Shown here: in pieces, positions 11,342-20,152 of the stretch
Numbering within the stretch: the first letter of the stretch is position 1
How the letters are laid out: every line of letters begins with the position of its first letter
Source: Amborella trichopoda
Lineage: Eukaryota; Streptophyta; Magnoliopsida; Amborellales; Amborellaceae
Reading direction: 5' to 3'
Length of the DNA: 64,000 nt
Assembly: GCF_000471905.2 (NCBI RefSeq)
Contig: NW_006498102.1
Coordinates: 256,267-320,266 of the forward strand
The notes under the pieces: generated by a model
The model's input: the letters and a program-made list of their open reading frames with translations, nothing else
Database searches by the model: none
Told to the model about the DNA's origin: nothing
Program-made: the position numbers and the translations under genes

Positions 11342-11625
11342 ATACGTTTCCCGTATACAAAAATCATTTTGCCCAGATTTGACATTGATTTTTTAACCCA
11401 CTAGCACATGATGAAGGCGCCATAACCGCATTGCGGTACCTCCTTCTACAAAAACTTGCCCTAAGACCACTACCTAAGACAACTACCTAATACACTTTTT
11501 GTATACAAAAATCGTTTTGGCCAGATTTGACATTGACTTTTGAACCCACTAGCACATGTTGAAGGGCGCCATCATCGCATTGCGGGACCTCCTTTTACAA
11601 AAACTTGCCCTAAGACAACTACGGG
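11342..11625. repeat. ~150-bp tandem duplication
   Basis: Two copies, about 11355-11480 and 11500-11625, share GCCAGATTTGACATTGA / CCCACTAGCACATG / CGCATTGCGG / CAAAAACTTGCCCTAAGAC. They lie inside the extra intron 1 sequence. Confidence 0.7.
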
Positions 11626-11679
11626 ATCGAAACGGCCCTAAGACAACTATCGAACCGAAACTGATTAATGTCAGACCAG

Positions 11680-11882
11680 ATGACTGTGACTGTTAGACTT
11701 GAGGACTGTGACTGTGAGACCTGAGGACTGTGACTGTGAGATCTGAGGACTGTGATACTTGAGGACTGTGACTCTGATACCTGAGGACTGTGACTGTGAT
11801 ACCTGAGAACTGTGACTGTGATACCTGATGATTGATGATTATGAGACCTGATGATTGATGATTGTGAGACCTGATGACAGAC
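11680..11882. repeat. Minisatellite, ~20-25 bp unit
   Basis: About nine variants of a unit like ACCTGAGGACTGTGACTGTG, grading into ACCTGATGATTGATGATTG at the right. Short open frames rich in SQSSS on the minus strand are by-products of the repeat. Confidence 0.85.
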
Positions 11883-12217
11883 TGCCGGAGCCTTGAAATC
11901 CAGTAACACTGGACCGCCCTTTTTAACTGTCGGACCACAAACATGTACGGTCAGGTGTTCTATTGCCGGACCACACTTACACAGTACCTGAGCACTATTT
12001 TGTTGGACCGCCCTTTGACCACAAACATCTACAGTCGGGTGTTCTATTGTCGGACTGCACTTAGACAGTGTGGTAGCCCTATTTTGGTGGTGTTCTATTA
12101 CCGGACAGAACTTGAGGTAGCCTATTTTGGTGGGATAGAGGAGAGAGAGGATAGATTATTGGGTGCATTAGATGGAGTTGGCTGGCATTATTCTTTCAGA
12201 TTGAAAAGTCATATATT

Positions 12218-12783
12218 CATCTATTTCTATGGAAAAGTAAGAAGGAAAAAAAGAAGGAAGAATTTTACGGTCATAAATTCGTTTATATCATCTATTTCGA
12301 AAGAAGAAAAAAAAGGGGTATGTTGAATTTCAAGTATTCAGCGATAAGATACAGAAAGTACATTTGGAACTGCTCAAAAAGGATTTTTTATCCTAAAATA
12401 TATCCATCCATCTCTATAGAAAAGTAAGAAGGAAAAAAAGGAAGAATTTTATGGCCATAAATTCGTTTATATCATCTATTTTGAAAGAAGAAAAACAGGG
12501 GTTGAAGTATTCTGTTTCAACGATAAGATATAGAAACGTACTTCACATTTGGAATGCACAAAAAGGATTTTTTATCCCAAATATATCTATCCATCTCTAT
12601 AGAAAAGTAAGAAGGAAAAAAAAAAAGAAGAATTTTATAGTCATAAATTCGTTTATATCATCTATTTTGAAAGAAGAAAAAAAGGGGTTCAAGTATTCTG
12701 TTTTACTTCACATTTAAAACTGCACAAAAAGACTTTTTATACCAAAGACGTATGCGCAAAATTGTAGGGAAACGTCAACGGTG
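12218..12783 (+). pseudogene. Plastid rps15 fragments, three tandem copies (NUPT)
   Basis: Three successive ~185-bp units each hold a degraded start of plastid ribosomal protein S15 preceded by a shared leader (ATCTCTATAGAAAAGTAAGA). Conceptual starts are at 12267, 12451 and 12637. The first reads INSFISSISKEEKK, then after a small slip VEFQVFSDKIQKVHLELLKK, DFLS, stop. Family S15 proteins begin with a similar NSFIS...EEK...VEFQV...HLELHKKD pattern. The third copy continues past KDFL into RMRKIVGKRQR, the conserved block after that point. Each unit carries frameshifts or stops. I infer nuclear integration of plastid DNA followed by tandem duplication inside the intron. Confidence 0.75.
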
Positions 12784-12935
12784 GGATAGAGGAGAGAGGG
12801 ATAGAAGAGAGAGGCGTGGGTAAGGTATACGGGATAGAGGAGAGAGAGGCGTTGGAAGAGTAAGAGAGTTTAGTTTTTTTAAATCAAAAGTTGGATAGAG
12901 GAGAGAGAGAGGCGTGGGTAAGGTCAAGAGTAAAG
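12783..12935. repeat. GA-rich tandem repeat
   Basis: GGGATAGAGGAGAGAGAGGCGTGGGTAAGGT-like words recur three to four times here and once near 12131, bracketing the rps15-derived array. Confidence 0.6.
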
Positions 12936-13299
12936 GAGTTTTAGTTTTTTTTTTTTTTTTTATTTGGCTTGGGGTATTTGTATAGAAATTGTATTTTGGG
13001 AGAAAAAGTGAGGTTGAGTCTAAGTTGCCTAGAAAGTTTGTCTTGAGGTTTTTTTTTTTTGTAATTCTTCTTAACAAAAAAAAGTCTCATAAAAAAACCC
13101 AAAACAAAAAAATAAATTGTTCTAGAAGTTAATAAAAAAGTGCACGGAATAAGAAAAGGAACGGTATATGGCTCATTGTGATTTAAAAACCCAATAAAAG
13201 ATGGAAAAAAAAGGGTAAATAGAGCAAGCGTCACCAGCCCAAAAAATACTGGTAAAATGCAGGAAATAATGAAAATAATAGAAAGAGTCTGAGCCTTAC

Positions 13300-13490
13300 T
13301 TGACATAGAATAATAGGTTTGGGATATCAGGGCCGTAGGTTGTGGTTGGTTGCCTCACTTTCAGCCGTCCGATGAGCCCCCCATATGGTGACTCTTCGAT
13401 GGAAACTAGCTTGTAGCCATGGCCGGCCTTTGTGGCCGCTGAAGCGGAGATTAAGAGAGAGAAGAAGGCGAAGAAGAGAAGTGGAGACAT
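13300..13490 (-). CDS. XYL1 copy 1 exon 1
   Basis: Starts at the ATG at 13488-13490. It encodes 63 residues plus two bases of the next codon. The first ~19 residues form a hydrophobic signal peptide (MSPLLFFAFFSLLISASA, probable cleavage after ASA). [19 protein letters not shown] opens the N-terminal beta-sandwich. Donor GTAAGG. The split AA|G codon (Lys) matches copy 2. Confidence 0.9.
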
Positions 13491-13668
13491 TGAAAGAGAA
13501 GCAAAAGGAAGAAAGGAGGAGTGAAGGGGATGGGTGATTTAAAGGGAAACAATGAACTAAATGGTATGGTTTTAATTAAGGGATAATGATAAATATTATG
13601 TGATGACTCCTTCACGCGATGCATGCGAAGAAATGGCCTAATCCTTTGCATGTAAGGGTGTCGGATAA
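13491..13668 (-). promoter_or_regulatory. Proximal promoter of XYL1 copy 1
   Basis: Conserved with 61648-61830 upstream of copy 2. Reading along the gene there is a pyrimidine-rich leader just before the ATG, a TTTAAATC box at 13536-13543 and a TATTTATC-type AT box near 13590. Which one acts as TATA box is not decidable here. Confidence 0.35.
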
Positions 13669-14182
13669 GTTTAAGGGAAAGGTTTCTATATTTCCCCTAT
13701 AGTATAGAAGATCTGTCTTCTCTTTATCATCCAGCAGTCCAATTTTGACCAAGAGAGCCACTCACCGTTTGATCTTAAATGTCATGTCTCAAAGTATTTT
13801 ATTTTTAGTTTTTTTTATACAAATTGTATAAATATGAAATTTGGTATGTGTCATCTTCTCATTGGGACACACCTAAAAAAAATATTAAAAATAAATTTTT
13901 GATAAAATATAATGACCCACTTTTAAAATTTTCAAAAGTATTTTGGTCATTTTATTTTATTGAAAATATTATTTTTATATTTTTCACTAGTGCAAGTTTA
14001 ATAGAAGATTGGACCTCCAAATTTTGGGGTCAAAATAATTTATAGAAAAAAAATTAAAAATAAAATAGTGTAGAGATGTGACATGTGATTGGGGCAACCT
14101 TAACCCTCCATCCAAAATGGACAGTTGGATAAGAGAATGTATATAAGTTTTATGCTGTAGGGGAAGCATAGAAAGCTCGCCT
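13669..14182. mobile_element. 514-bp MITE upstream of XYL1 copy 1
   Basis: Absent from copy 2, where GTCGGATTATGGCACAC runs through. Flanked by 9-bp near-direct repeats GTCGGATAA (13660-13668) and GTTGGATAA (14183-14191). The ends form imperfect inverted repeats of about 30 bp: TTTCTATATTTCCCCTATAG at the left and, inverted, TTTCTATGCTTCCCCTACAG at the right. The 9-bp duplication suggests a MULE-derived MITE. It contains only AT-rich non-coding DNA. Confidence 0.75.
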
Positions 14183-14191
14183 GTTGGATAA

Positions 14192-14352
14192 TGACACACT
14201 AGGCTACAACTTCTTGGGTTGGTGTTTCATGATTTTTTGCTCTTTTTCTCTCTCTAAGATTATCTCTCTCCCCAACTATCTCTCTCCTCTATACATTAGA
14301 GTCTAGAATACATTATAAGTGTGACGGTTAGGTCAAGACCATAATTGTTACG
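14192..14352. other. Distal 5' flank of XYL1 copy 1
   Basis: Matches 61836-62020 (GGCTACAACTTCTTGG, TATCTCTCTCC, TATAAGTGTGACGGT). This is the right edge of the duplicated block. Confidence 0.6.
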
Positions 14353-14416
14353 AAATTTTTATTTATTTATTTATTTGTTTTGCTTTCAAGGGCTTTATAG
14401 CTCGAGTTAATCGCCA

Positions 14417-14793
14417 ATGAAAAGTACATCAAATGCAAAGGGGTCTAGGGCTGCGAGCAAATCAACTACCAACAAAAAGGAAGAAGGAAATAAGCGAAAG
14501 ATGACCTGGCATGAAATTTATGCAGAGAAGCACAGGGAAATTGTCGAAGCTACGGATGAAGAGGTGTTGAATAATATTTTCGATGATGTCAAGAAGATGG
14601 GATCCTTAGCATGAAATTTATGCAAAGAATGTTTTCGATGATGTCAAGAAGATGGGATCCCTAGCATGAAATTTATGCAGAGAAACACAGGGAAATTGTC
14701 GAAGCTATCAAGGGCTTGGGGACATATGAAGAGGTGTTGAGTAATGTTTTTGACGATGTCAAGAAGATGGGATCTATAGACTCTCAGGTGTAA
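14417..14793 (+). pseudogene. Coding-like fragment with internal duplications
   Basis: An open frame at 14417-14614 starts with a Ser/Lys-rich stretch, then MTWHEIYAEKHREIVEA and NIFDDVKKMGS. The second part is repeated, partly deleted, at about 14610-14660 and again at 14667-14793, where EIVEA is followed by GLGTYEEVLSNVFDDVKKMG and a TAA. I do not recognise the family. The segmental repetition of a codon-like sequence suggests a gene fragment broken and duplicated in place. Confidence 0.4.
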
Positions 14794-15632
14794 TTAATAG
14801 TTTACAATAGTCTTTCTTTAGATATAACAAAGCGTAAAGCTTTCTTGGCCGTGATTGACCGGAAGAGGGACAATTGAGTCCAATTCAAGTTTGTACATTA
14901 GTTTCAGTTGTCGAATAATGTAGTGGAGATATTGAATCATCCACAATGTATCAATGGAGCTAATAACAGTGCCTCCACAATGTATACAATGGAGCTAACA
15001 ACAGTTCTTCGTGTTGGGATCGATTCATAAAAAAACAACAAGGGTTTACAATATTAACAGCTGTTGTGCATTTATATCAATATAAACAAGCAATAAAAAC
15101 TACACAATATCAAAGCACGAACATGGAATGAAAAATCCAACAACATTCAATCCACAGAGCACAAAGATTTAACGTGGTTCGACCTACTTTCATGGGAGAA
15201 TGGCGCGAGACTTTACTTACTGATTTGGAAAGATTACATAGTGAAATCGAGCTCAAAATATCAATTTTCATCCAGCAGCCCTTTCTCATGCTAAATTGAG
15301 CAAAAAAACAAGGTTTGAAGAACACCCTAAAGTGGGTTCTCTTTAACACTTTTTCTCACTAAAATATGACAAACAGCCAATCTACAATGAAGTTCAAGCC
15401 TTTTGCTTACTTTTTCCCTCTAAAACAGAGCATACCAAACTCTAAAGGGAAAACCCAAATTGCAGCCCAATCTCTCTATATTTTTCTCACTATTTTCTCT
15501 TTAAACAAAAGGGTTTTGATCCCCTTAATAAAGTAAATTTCTTACAACATAAAAGAGAGAAAAGTTAAATAAAATTCCCACATGTGTGATTCGTTTTCAC
15601 ACATGTAACACCTCGACCATAACAAAAGTAAC
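14794..15632. other. Intergenic; possible LTR remnant
   Basis: No gene seen. Around 15168-15190 lies AGATTTAACGTGGTTCGAC, a phrase frequent in plant copia LTRs and also present, as ACGTGGTTCGACA, in the arms of the inverted repeat at 28217-28921. The minus-strand 79-codon frame here has no recognisable domain. Confidence 0.35.
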
Positions 15633-16250
15633 CGTAATCGGATTCCCTGAATACCATGTTTAAAAAAAATAATTTAAATCTTCATGGAAATATTGGCAAA
15701 CATATAAGTGGTTAAAAAATGTAAAAAGTGTCAAACATGTATAATCGGATTCCCTGAAAAACATGCTTAAAAAAAATAATTTAAATCTTCATGGTAATAT
15801 TGGCAAACATATACATGGTTAAAAATGTTTCATTGTAGCTAACAACAGTGCCCCAACCAAGACAAAGCAACCATATTCGGATTCCCCGAAAAACATGATT
15901 AAAAAAAATAATTAAAATCTTCTTCATGGTAATATTGGCAAACATATACATGGTTAAAAAGCGTACAAGTGTCAAACATTTATAATCGTTTAACCGTAAA
16001 AGTGTCAAACATTTATAATCGGATTCCTTGAAAACCATCCTTAAAAAAATAGTCCCAACAACCATACTTAAAAAAAATAATTTAAATCTTCATGACAATA
16101 TTAGCAAACATATACATGGTTAAAAAGTGTCAAAAGTGTCAAACATGTATAATCGGACTCCCTGAAAACCGTGCTTAAAAAAAAAAATTTAAATCTTCAT
16201 GGTAATATTGGCAAACATATACATGGTTAAAAAGTGGCAAACATGTATAA
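15633..16250. repeat. Tandem repeat, five units of ~100-140 bp
   Basis: Units start near 15633, 15741, 15877, 16019 and 16153 at CGGATTCCCTGAAAAC. Each contains TTAAATCTTCATGGTAATAT, TTGGCAAACATATACATGG and GTGTCAAACATGTATAAT. Length differences come from internal partial duplications. Confidence 0.85.
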
Positions 16251-16272
16251 AGTATTCACACATGTTTATCAT

Positions 16273-16400
16273 TTTCATTTCTTCTACTTTGATGAGGTTC
16301 ACGCTCAAATTCTCAACACCCTTCAAATACAAATCATTTTCTTTTCTTCTACTTTGATGAGGTTCATGCTCAAATTCTCAACACCCTTCAAATACAAATA
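16273..16400. repeat. 64-bp tandem duplication
   Basis: Two nearly identical copies (16273-16336 and 16337-16400) containing TTCTACTTTGATGAGGTTCA and CTCAACACCCTTCAAATACA. Confidence 0.8.
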
Positions 16401-16852
16401 TACCATGGATTTGCGCCAAAACGCTTAAAAAATAATATTAGCAAGCCTTCAGCATATTTTATATAAAAAATTAAAAGAAACTTTAATTCATCATGTGAGC
16501 AATTTCAAAAAGAAATTCTTTTGAGTAATACTTATTAAGGCAATTCAATTGAGTTTTCCTATTGCTGTTTTTTCTAATTTTATTTTATGAAATTCACTAG
16601 CATTCCAAAAGGTGTTTTTCAATTTTTATGTTTTGTTGAACATAAATATCATTGGTCAAACCTAAAATAAATTAGTTACAATTTTTTTGCTAGTAGCTCC
16701 TCTGAAAGTAAAAAGCATTTTGTTATTCTCTTGTTGATACTCCCCACTAGGCTAATAGGGCTAAAACTATTTAGATTATGGGTGCAGTTGGCTAATAGGG
16801 CGAAAATAGATTATGGGTTTAGTTGGCATACGGATACATCCATAGCTGTAGA
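16401..16852. other. AT-rich intergenic, no gene seen
   Basis: Contains fragments of the satellite-like unit (CCCCACTAGGCTAATAGGG at about 16742) but no open frame of note. Confidence 0.4.
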
Positions 16853-17170
16853 GGTAAGGTGCACCTACAAATTTTATCACAGTATATAATTTTGATGTAA
16901 AATTTTCTTAGGATTATCTCAAAATCTATTTTTATATCTAATTATAAAATTTTAAATTTAAAAAATGGTTAAAATCAAGTAGATCTATAAACATATGAAA
17001 ATCTTGAAAATGGACGAAGTAGATAATATGTTGTAAAATACATTATTTCTAGGACTTAAAATCTTTTTATTTTTTTTTGGTCATACATCTCGATGTCAAG
17101 ATGATCAATCAAATGGTTTTTCAACAATAAAACTACCTTTTTCGATGAATTTTTGAAATGCATCCGTAGT
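16853..17170. mobile_element. MULE-like MITE family member
   Basis: Strongly similar to 63258-63590 and more distantly to 37984-38393 and about 57985-58480: AGGATTATCTCAAAATCTATT, TCAAGTAGATCTATAAACATATGAAAATCTTG and CATCTCGATGTCAAGATGATC appear in order. It sits inside the satellite-like unit just before CATTCAACAACATACCAGC. Confidence 0.6.
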
Positions 17171-17692
17171 TTATATGTGAAGGCATTCAACAACATACCA
17201 GCAATGCTGAAGATTTATCTTCATAATGGGCCAACTGGTTGCGAATTATTCGCACCAAATTATACATGGTCGAATTAGAATATGAGGCTTTTTTACTCAT
17301 TTGAGTGACCATTTTTCAATTGCCACAACTCGCATCCAACATCATCTATGATGTTCTCTAATGCGGTTGTGAAAGGTTTGTGTTTTGAGTTTTTTTTCTT
17401 CTTCAGCCTAAGCTGCTTACTTTTTTAAGAAATGAAATCCGCGTATTGTTGTCCAAAAAAAGGGATGATATGAAAGTTCAATTGCAGATAACTTGCAATA
17501 AAAATAACATAGAAAAATAAACCAATATATTTTAATCAATGTTAAAAATATGGAAGTTCATTCGAGACCTGCCGAGTTCCATTAAAATACAACGGAACTC
17601 ACTCAAGTCTAATACTATTATGACCATATAACGGTATTTTACCTAGGGAGCCAAACAAAGCTAGGGTATGTTTGGGTTGTTTGGGTGGAGAA
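17171..17692. repeat. ~2-kb non-coding unit, copy 1 (left part)
   Basis: Runs from GCATTCAACAACATACCAGC across the junction TTGTTGTCCAAAAAAAGGGATGATATG to the point where an LTR element interrupts it. The same junction occurs near 25545, 37525 and 40275. No coding potential. Confidence 0.75.
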
Positions 17693-17974
17693 TGTGAGAA
17701 ACTTTGAATCGTTTACTGATAATTTCTAACTAGACACCTATACTTATCAAGAGATATATACCCACACACCCATACAGATATGTATCCGTATGGACACTGA
17801 TATATATAGTATACCATGTGAAAAACTCTGAATATTACAGGAACTCTCCGTATTCAATCCTTGCAGATAATTACTAACTAGACACCTATACTTATCAAGA
17901 GACATATACCCATACACCCATACAGATATGTATCTGTACGGATACTGATATATATATATCTATCAGTATGAACG

Positions 17975-18019
<45 letters not shown>

Positions 18020-18030
18020 ATACGCTAACA
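17693..18030 (-). repeat. LTR region, left side of gene-capturing element
   Basis: Two partial LTR copies lie head to tail. The first starts TGTGAGAAACTTTGAAT at 17693; the second (17817-18030) starts TGTGAAAAACTCTGAAT and ends CGCTAACA. Both contain ATACCCATACACCCATACAGATATG, and the second also holds a (TA)n tract at about 17970-18018. The segment between them ends ATACCA, a primer-site relic. The second copy is the 3' LTR of a minus-strand element, with the purine tract GAGGGGGAG inverted at 18031-18038. Confidence 0.65.
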
Positions 18031-18678
18031 CTCCCCCTCAAACTCAATATGCTTTGACACAAAGCAACTTGAGTTTGAACAATAAGTAGCAAAAAAAAAC
18101 TGAGTTCGATCTTCAGGTCTTTAGGTGTAAGGCTTGACTAATAGAAGTAGTGGTCTCCATGCTCAGATTGTTTGAACAACAAGCATAGATAGCGGCAGAT
18201 CTCAGGAACAAACGACCTCAGGAGCAGCCTCACAACCGGGATGGAGCAACGAAAAACTCAATCAAAGACAAACAGGCCTTCGGAACATGCGGGATCAAGA
18301 AATGTGATCACCAAACAAGAGGCCTGTGGAAGAGCCAACAGAAATCAACGGCTGATCGACAGTTGGACATTGGATTTGGGGTTGAGAACAATAAAATCCA
18401 AAATACATTAGAGAGTCGAAACACAACTAGACAGAGAGACATGACAGAGAGTCAAAACACGACTCGACAGAGAGAAATCAGAGAGTCAAAAACACGACTC
18501 GGTAGAGAGAAATCAGAGAGGTGAGTTTAGAGAAGGGTTTTAGATTCGGATCAACCAGGGTATGTCATTAGAGGGGAGCGCGATAGCAAATATTTACAAA
18601 ACAAAGAAGATTCAAACGTGAGGTGAAACTCATAGTTATCAGTTTCTCTCTCAAAATTTGAAAGAGCTAGAGAAAGAG

Positions 18679-18927
18679 ATGGCTCCAAAGAAGTTGCTCA
18701 AGGCTTAAACTATACCAGTGAGGGCTCCACCACCGCCAAACACTAGCCTTTTTGTAGGACTAAACAAAGGCTGGCACCAAAAAAATGAGATTGCTCCTTA
18801 CCCTTCAGACAAAAAAAGGATAAAGCAGTACAAGGAAGTTATGGGCTTTGCGTCATATGAAAAGAGAATTACTGAGTTGCCAAAAATTAAAAAAGATAAA
18901 GAGATCAAAGAGAAGGAGATCAGTTAG
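18679..18927 (+). pseudogene. Ribosomal protein eL36 fragment (captured)
   Basis: A short MAPKKLLKA stretch and stop are followed by an open frame containing APPPPNTSLFVGLNKG, IAPYPSDKK and VMGFASYEKRITELPK. These match in order the N-terminal region of plant cytosolic eL36 (APP-PNTGLFVGLNKG, APRPSD-K, GFAPYEKRITELLK pattern). The middle is shortened and the Lys/Arg-rich C-terminus is replaced by KDKEIKEKEIS and a stop. There are no introns. It lies antisense to the carrier element. Not expected to make functional protein. Confidence 0.75.
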
Positions 18928-19324
18928 AGAGAGAGAAGTAGCGCATCTAATGTGTAGAGAGAGAGAGGAGTTTTTTTTTTTGAGAGACAACAGGGGGATA
19001 TTACCTTAATGGGTATCTAATGGAAAAAGAAGACCTTGAAAGAGGCGTGGGATGAGAGAGAGAGTTACGCTAAAGAAAGTTGCGACACATAGTTTAAACT
19101 TTAAACCTTGAAAGGCATGAGTGAGAGAGCCACATTAAATAAAGTATGACGCATTGTTTAGAGAGAGAAAGCTTGTGGCAGTTTAGAGATATAGGTGTTT
19201 GAAAAAGATAAGAGGCATCAATGAGAGAGATCTAAGAGATATGAGAGTGGAGAGAGACCAAGAGATAAGAAAAAGAGATTTGAGAGATAGAGAGATCTGA
19301 AAGATCTGAGATTGCGTGTTCGAT
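18928..19324. repeat. GA-rich interior of LTR element
   Basis: Repeated GAGAGAGA, AGAGATCTGA and ATTGTTTAGAGAG-type words between the two captured fragments. No open frame. Confidence 0.5.
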
Positions 19325-19528
19325 TCACATCGGGGTCACCACTGTCTGGCGCTTTGCAATTTGACCAACTAGACGATCTCCATTCTTTGTGTATGCCACA
19401 ACAGATTGTGTGGTCCTCTGGCCCTCAACATTTGTAACAATTGTTGGCTTTCCACCCTCCATTGCCGCCCCTGCTGAGTTTGTAGTACATAGATCGATGC
19501 CGACCACCTTCTCACATACAACTCTCAA
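19325..19528 (-). pseudogene. Chloroplast stromal Hsc70 N-terminal fragment (captured)
   Basis: The minus frame reads [18 protein letters not shown], then [33 protein letters not shown] and [10 protein letters not shown], followed by a TGA at 19325-19327. This is the start of the nucleotide-binding domain of the stromal 70-kDa heat-shock protein, including the last residues of the transit peptide region. The phosphate-binding loop GIDLGTTNS has Gly to Cys. Only ~67 residues remain of ~650-700. The frame extends upstream through non-homologous sequence. It is in the same sense as the carrier LTR element. Confidence 0.85.
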
Positions 19529-19914
19529 AGGCACAAAACCAGAGCCTTTGTCCTTCGTCTTGTATGAGGCACAAAAGGGCCTTTGTCCTTCCTCTTCCAT
19601 GTAAGGTTTGGGGTTTTGCGAAAGCCATTGTTTAGTTGTGTACCAAAAAACACGGATTTTGGAGAGTCGGCCGGACCCAATTTTTAGAGAGAGAGAAGAA
19701 GTAATACTTGCACCCAGAAACACATGGAAGAAAAGTAGAGAGAGAACAAGATTTGTTAGCAGAAAGAGAAAAAGACCTTTAGCTTTGAAAGAGAGAGAGG
19801 AAGATGCAAACGAAATTTCCGAAACAAATATGAAACAACAACAGGGCAGGTGGTCTTGAAATTTCCCGACCTCAAATATGAGGTTAACCTCAGATTCTGA
19901 GCCGAGGAGTCTAT

Positions 19915-19927
19915 GGCTTTGATACCA
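19915..19927 (-). other. Primer binding site (tRNA-iMet)
   Basis: On the minus strand TGGTATCAAAGCC, directly after the LTR end CTCACA. Confidence 0.8.
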
Positions 19928-20051
19928 TGTGAGAAACTTTGAATACTGCAAGAACTCTCTGTATTCGATCATTATTGATAATTACTAACTAGAAAAGTAT
20001 ATTTATCAAGAGATACATACCCATACACCCATACATATATGTATCCGTATA
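19928..20051 (-). repeat. LTR, right side (truncated by gap)
   Basis: TGTGAGAAACTTTGAATACTG through ATACCCATACACCCATAC matches the left LTR. It runs into the N gap. Confidence 0.75.
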
Positions 20052-20152
20052 NNNNNNNNNNNNNNNNNNNNNNNNNNNNNNNNNNNNNNNNNNNNNNNNN
20101 NNNNNNNNNNNNNNNNNNNNNNNNNNNNNNNNNNNNNNNNNNNNNNNNNNNN
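20052..20152. other. Assembly gap (101 N)
   Basis: Probably falls in the (TA)n part of the right LTR, judging from the left LTR. Confidence 0.95.

Larger units (their letters stand above)
11079..13299 (-). other. Intron 1 of XYL1 copy 1
   Basis: 2.2 kb against 328 bp in copy 2. Both ends align with copy 2; the extra ~1.9 kb (about 11170-13080) is an insertion composed of a tandem duplication, a minisatellite and plastid-derived DNA. Confidence 0.85.
5096..13490 (-). pseudogene. alpha-xylosidase (GH31) copy 1, frameshifted
   Basis: This paralog of the gene at 52810-61647 encodes an apoplastic GH31 exo-enzyme of the XYL1 type, which by family removes xylose from xyloglucan oligosaccharides. 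Exons are 13300-13490, 10407-11078 and 5096-6999. All four splice sites are intact (donors GTAAGG and GTAAGT; acceptors AG at 11079 and 7000). Exon 2 is 672 bp instead of 674: two bases are missing between 10466 and 10467 relative to copy 2. The frame shifts after about residue 267, and a TGA at 6942-6944 ends translation at about 306 residues, before the nucleophile and acid/base. The stop lies about 56 nt past the last exon junction. Exon 3 otherwise stays open for 623 codons, so loss is recent, or the gap is an assembly error. Confidence 0.85.
2872..14352. repeat. Duplicated genomic block 1 (XYL1 copy 1)
   Basis: Collinear with 45868-62020: 3' flank, all three XYL1 exons, large parts of both introns and the 5' flank up to the CATTATAAGTGTGACGGT region. 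The left edge is where GATGTGAAGTGAGGA begins in both copies. The right edge is near 14352/62020, after which the sequences differ. Breaks in collinearity correspond to insertions annotated separately. Confidence 0.85.
17693..20152 (-). mobile_element. Non-autonomous copia-type LTR element with captured host genes
   Basis: Oriented on the minus strand. The 5' LTR (19928 into the gap) is preceded on the plus strand by GGCTTTGATACCA, i.e. a primer site TGGTATCAAAGCC for initiator tRNA-Met (19915-19927). The leader next to it shares GACTCCTCGGCTCAGA and GAGGTCGGGAAATTT with the copia element at 22604-25534, so both belong to one family. The ~1.9-kb interior has no gag or pol. It carries fragments of two unrelated nuclear genes, eL36 and stromal Hsc70, plus GA-rich repeats. 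The right end is lost in an N gap, so target duplication cannot be checked. Confidence 0.75.

Noticed and set aside
11680-11882. CRISPR-like regular repeats
   Set aside because: The units are contiguous 20-25-bp variants with no unique spacers, no cas genes, and a plant nuclear context: a minisatellite.
12775-13306. Two minus-strand frames of 100 and 121 codons in intron 1 of copy 1
   Set aside because: One is a translation of GA and T-rich repeats; the other is intron read-through adjoining exon 1, unsupported by copy 2.
17895-18092. 65-codon minus frame with IYIYIYIY
   Set aside because: Product of the (TA)n microsatellite in an LTR.
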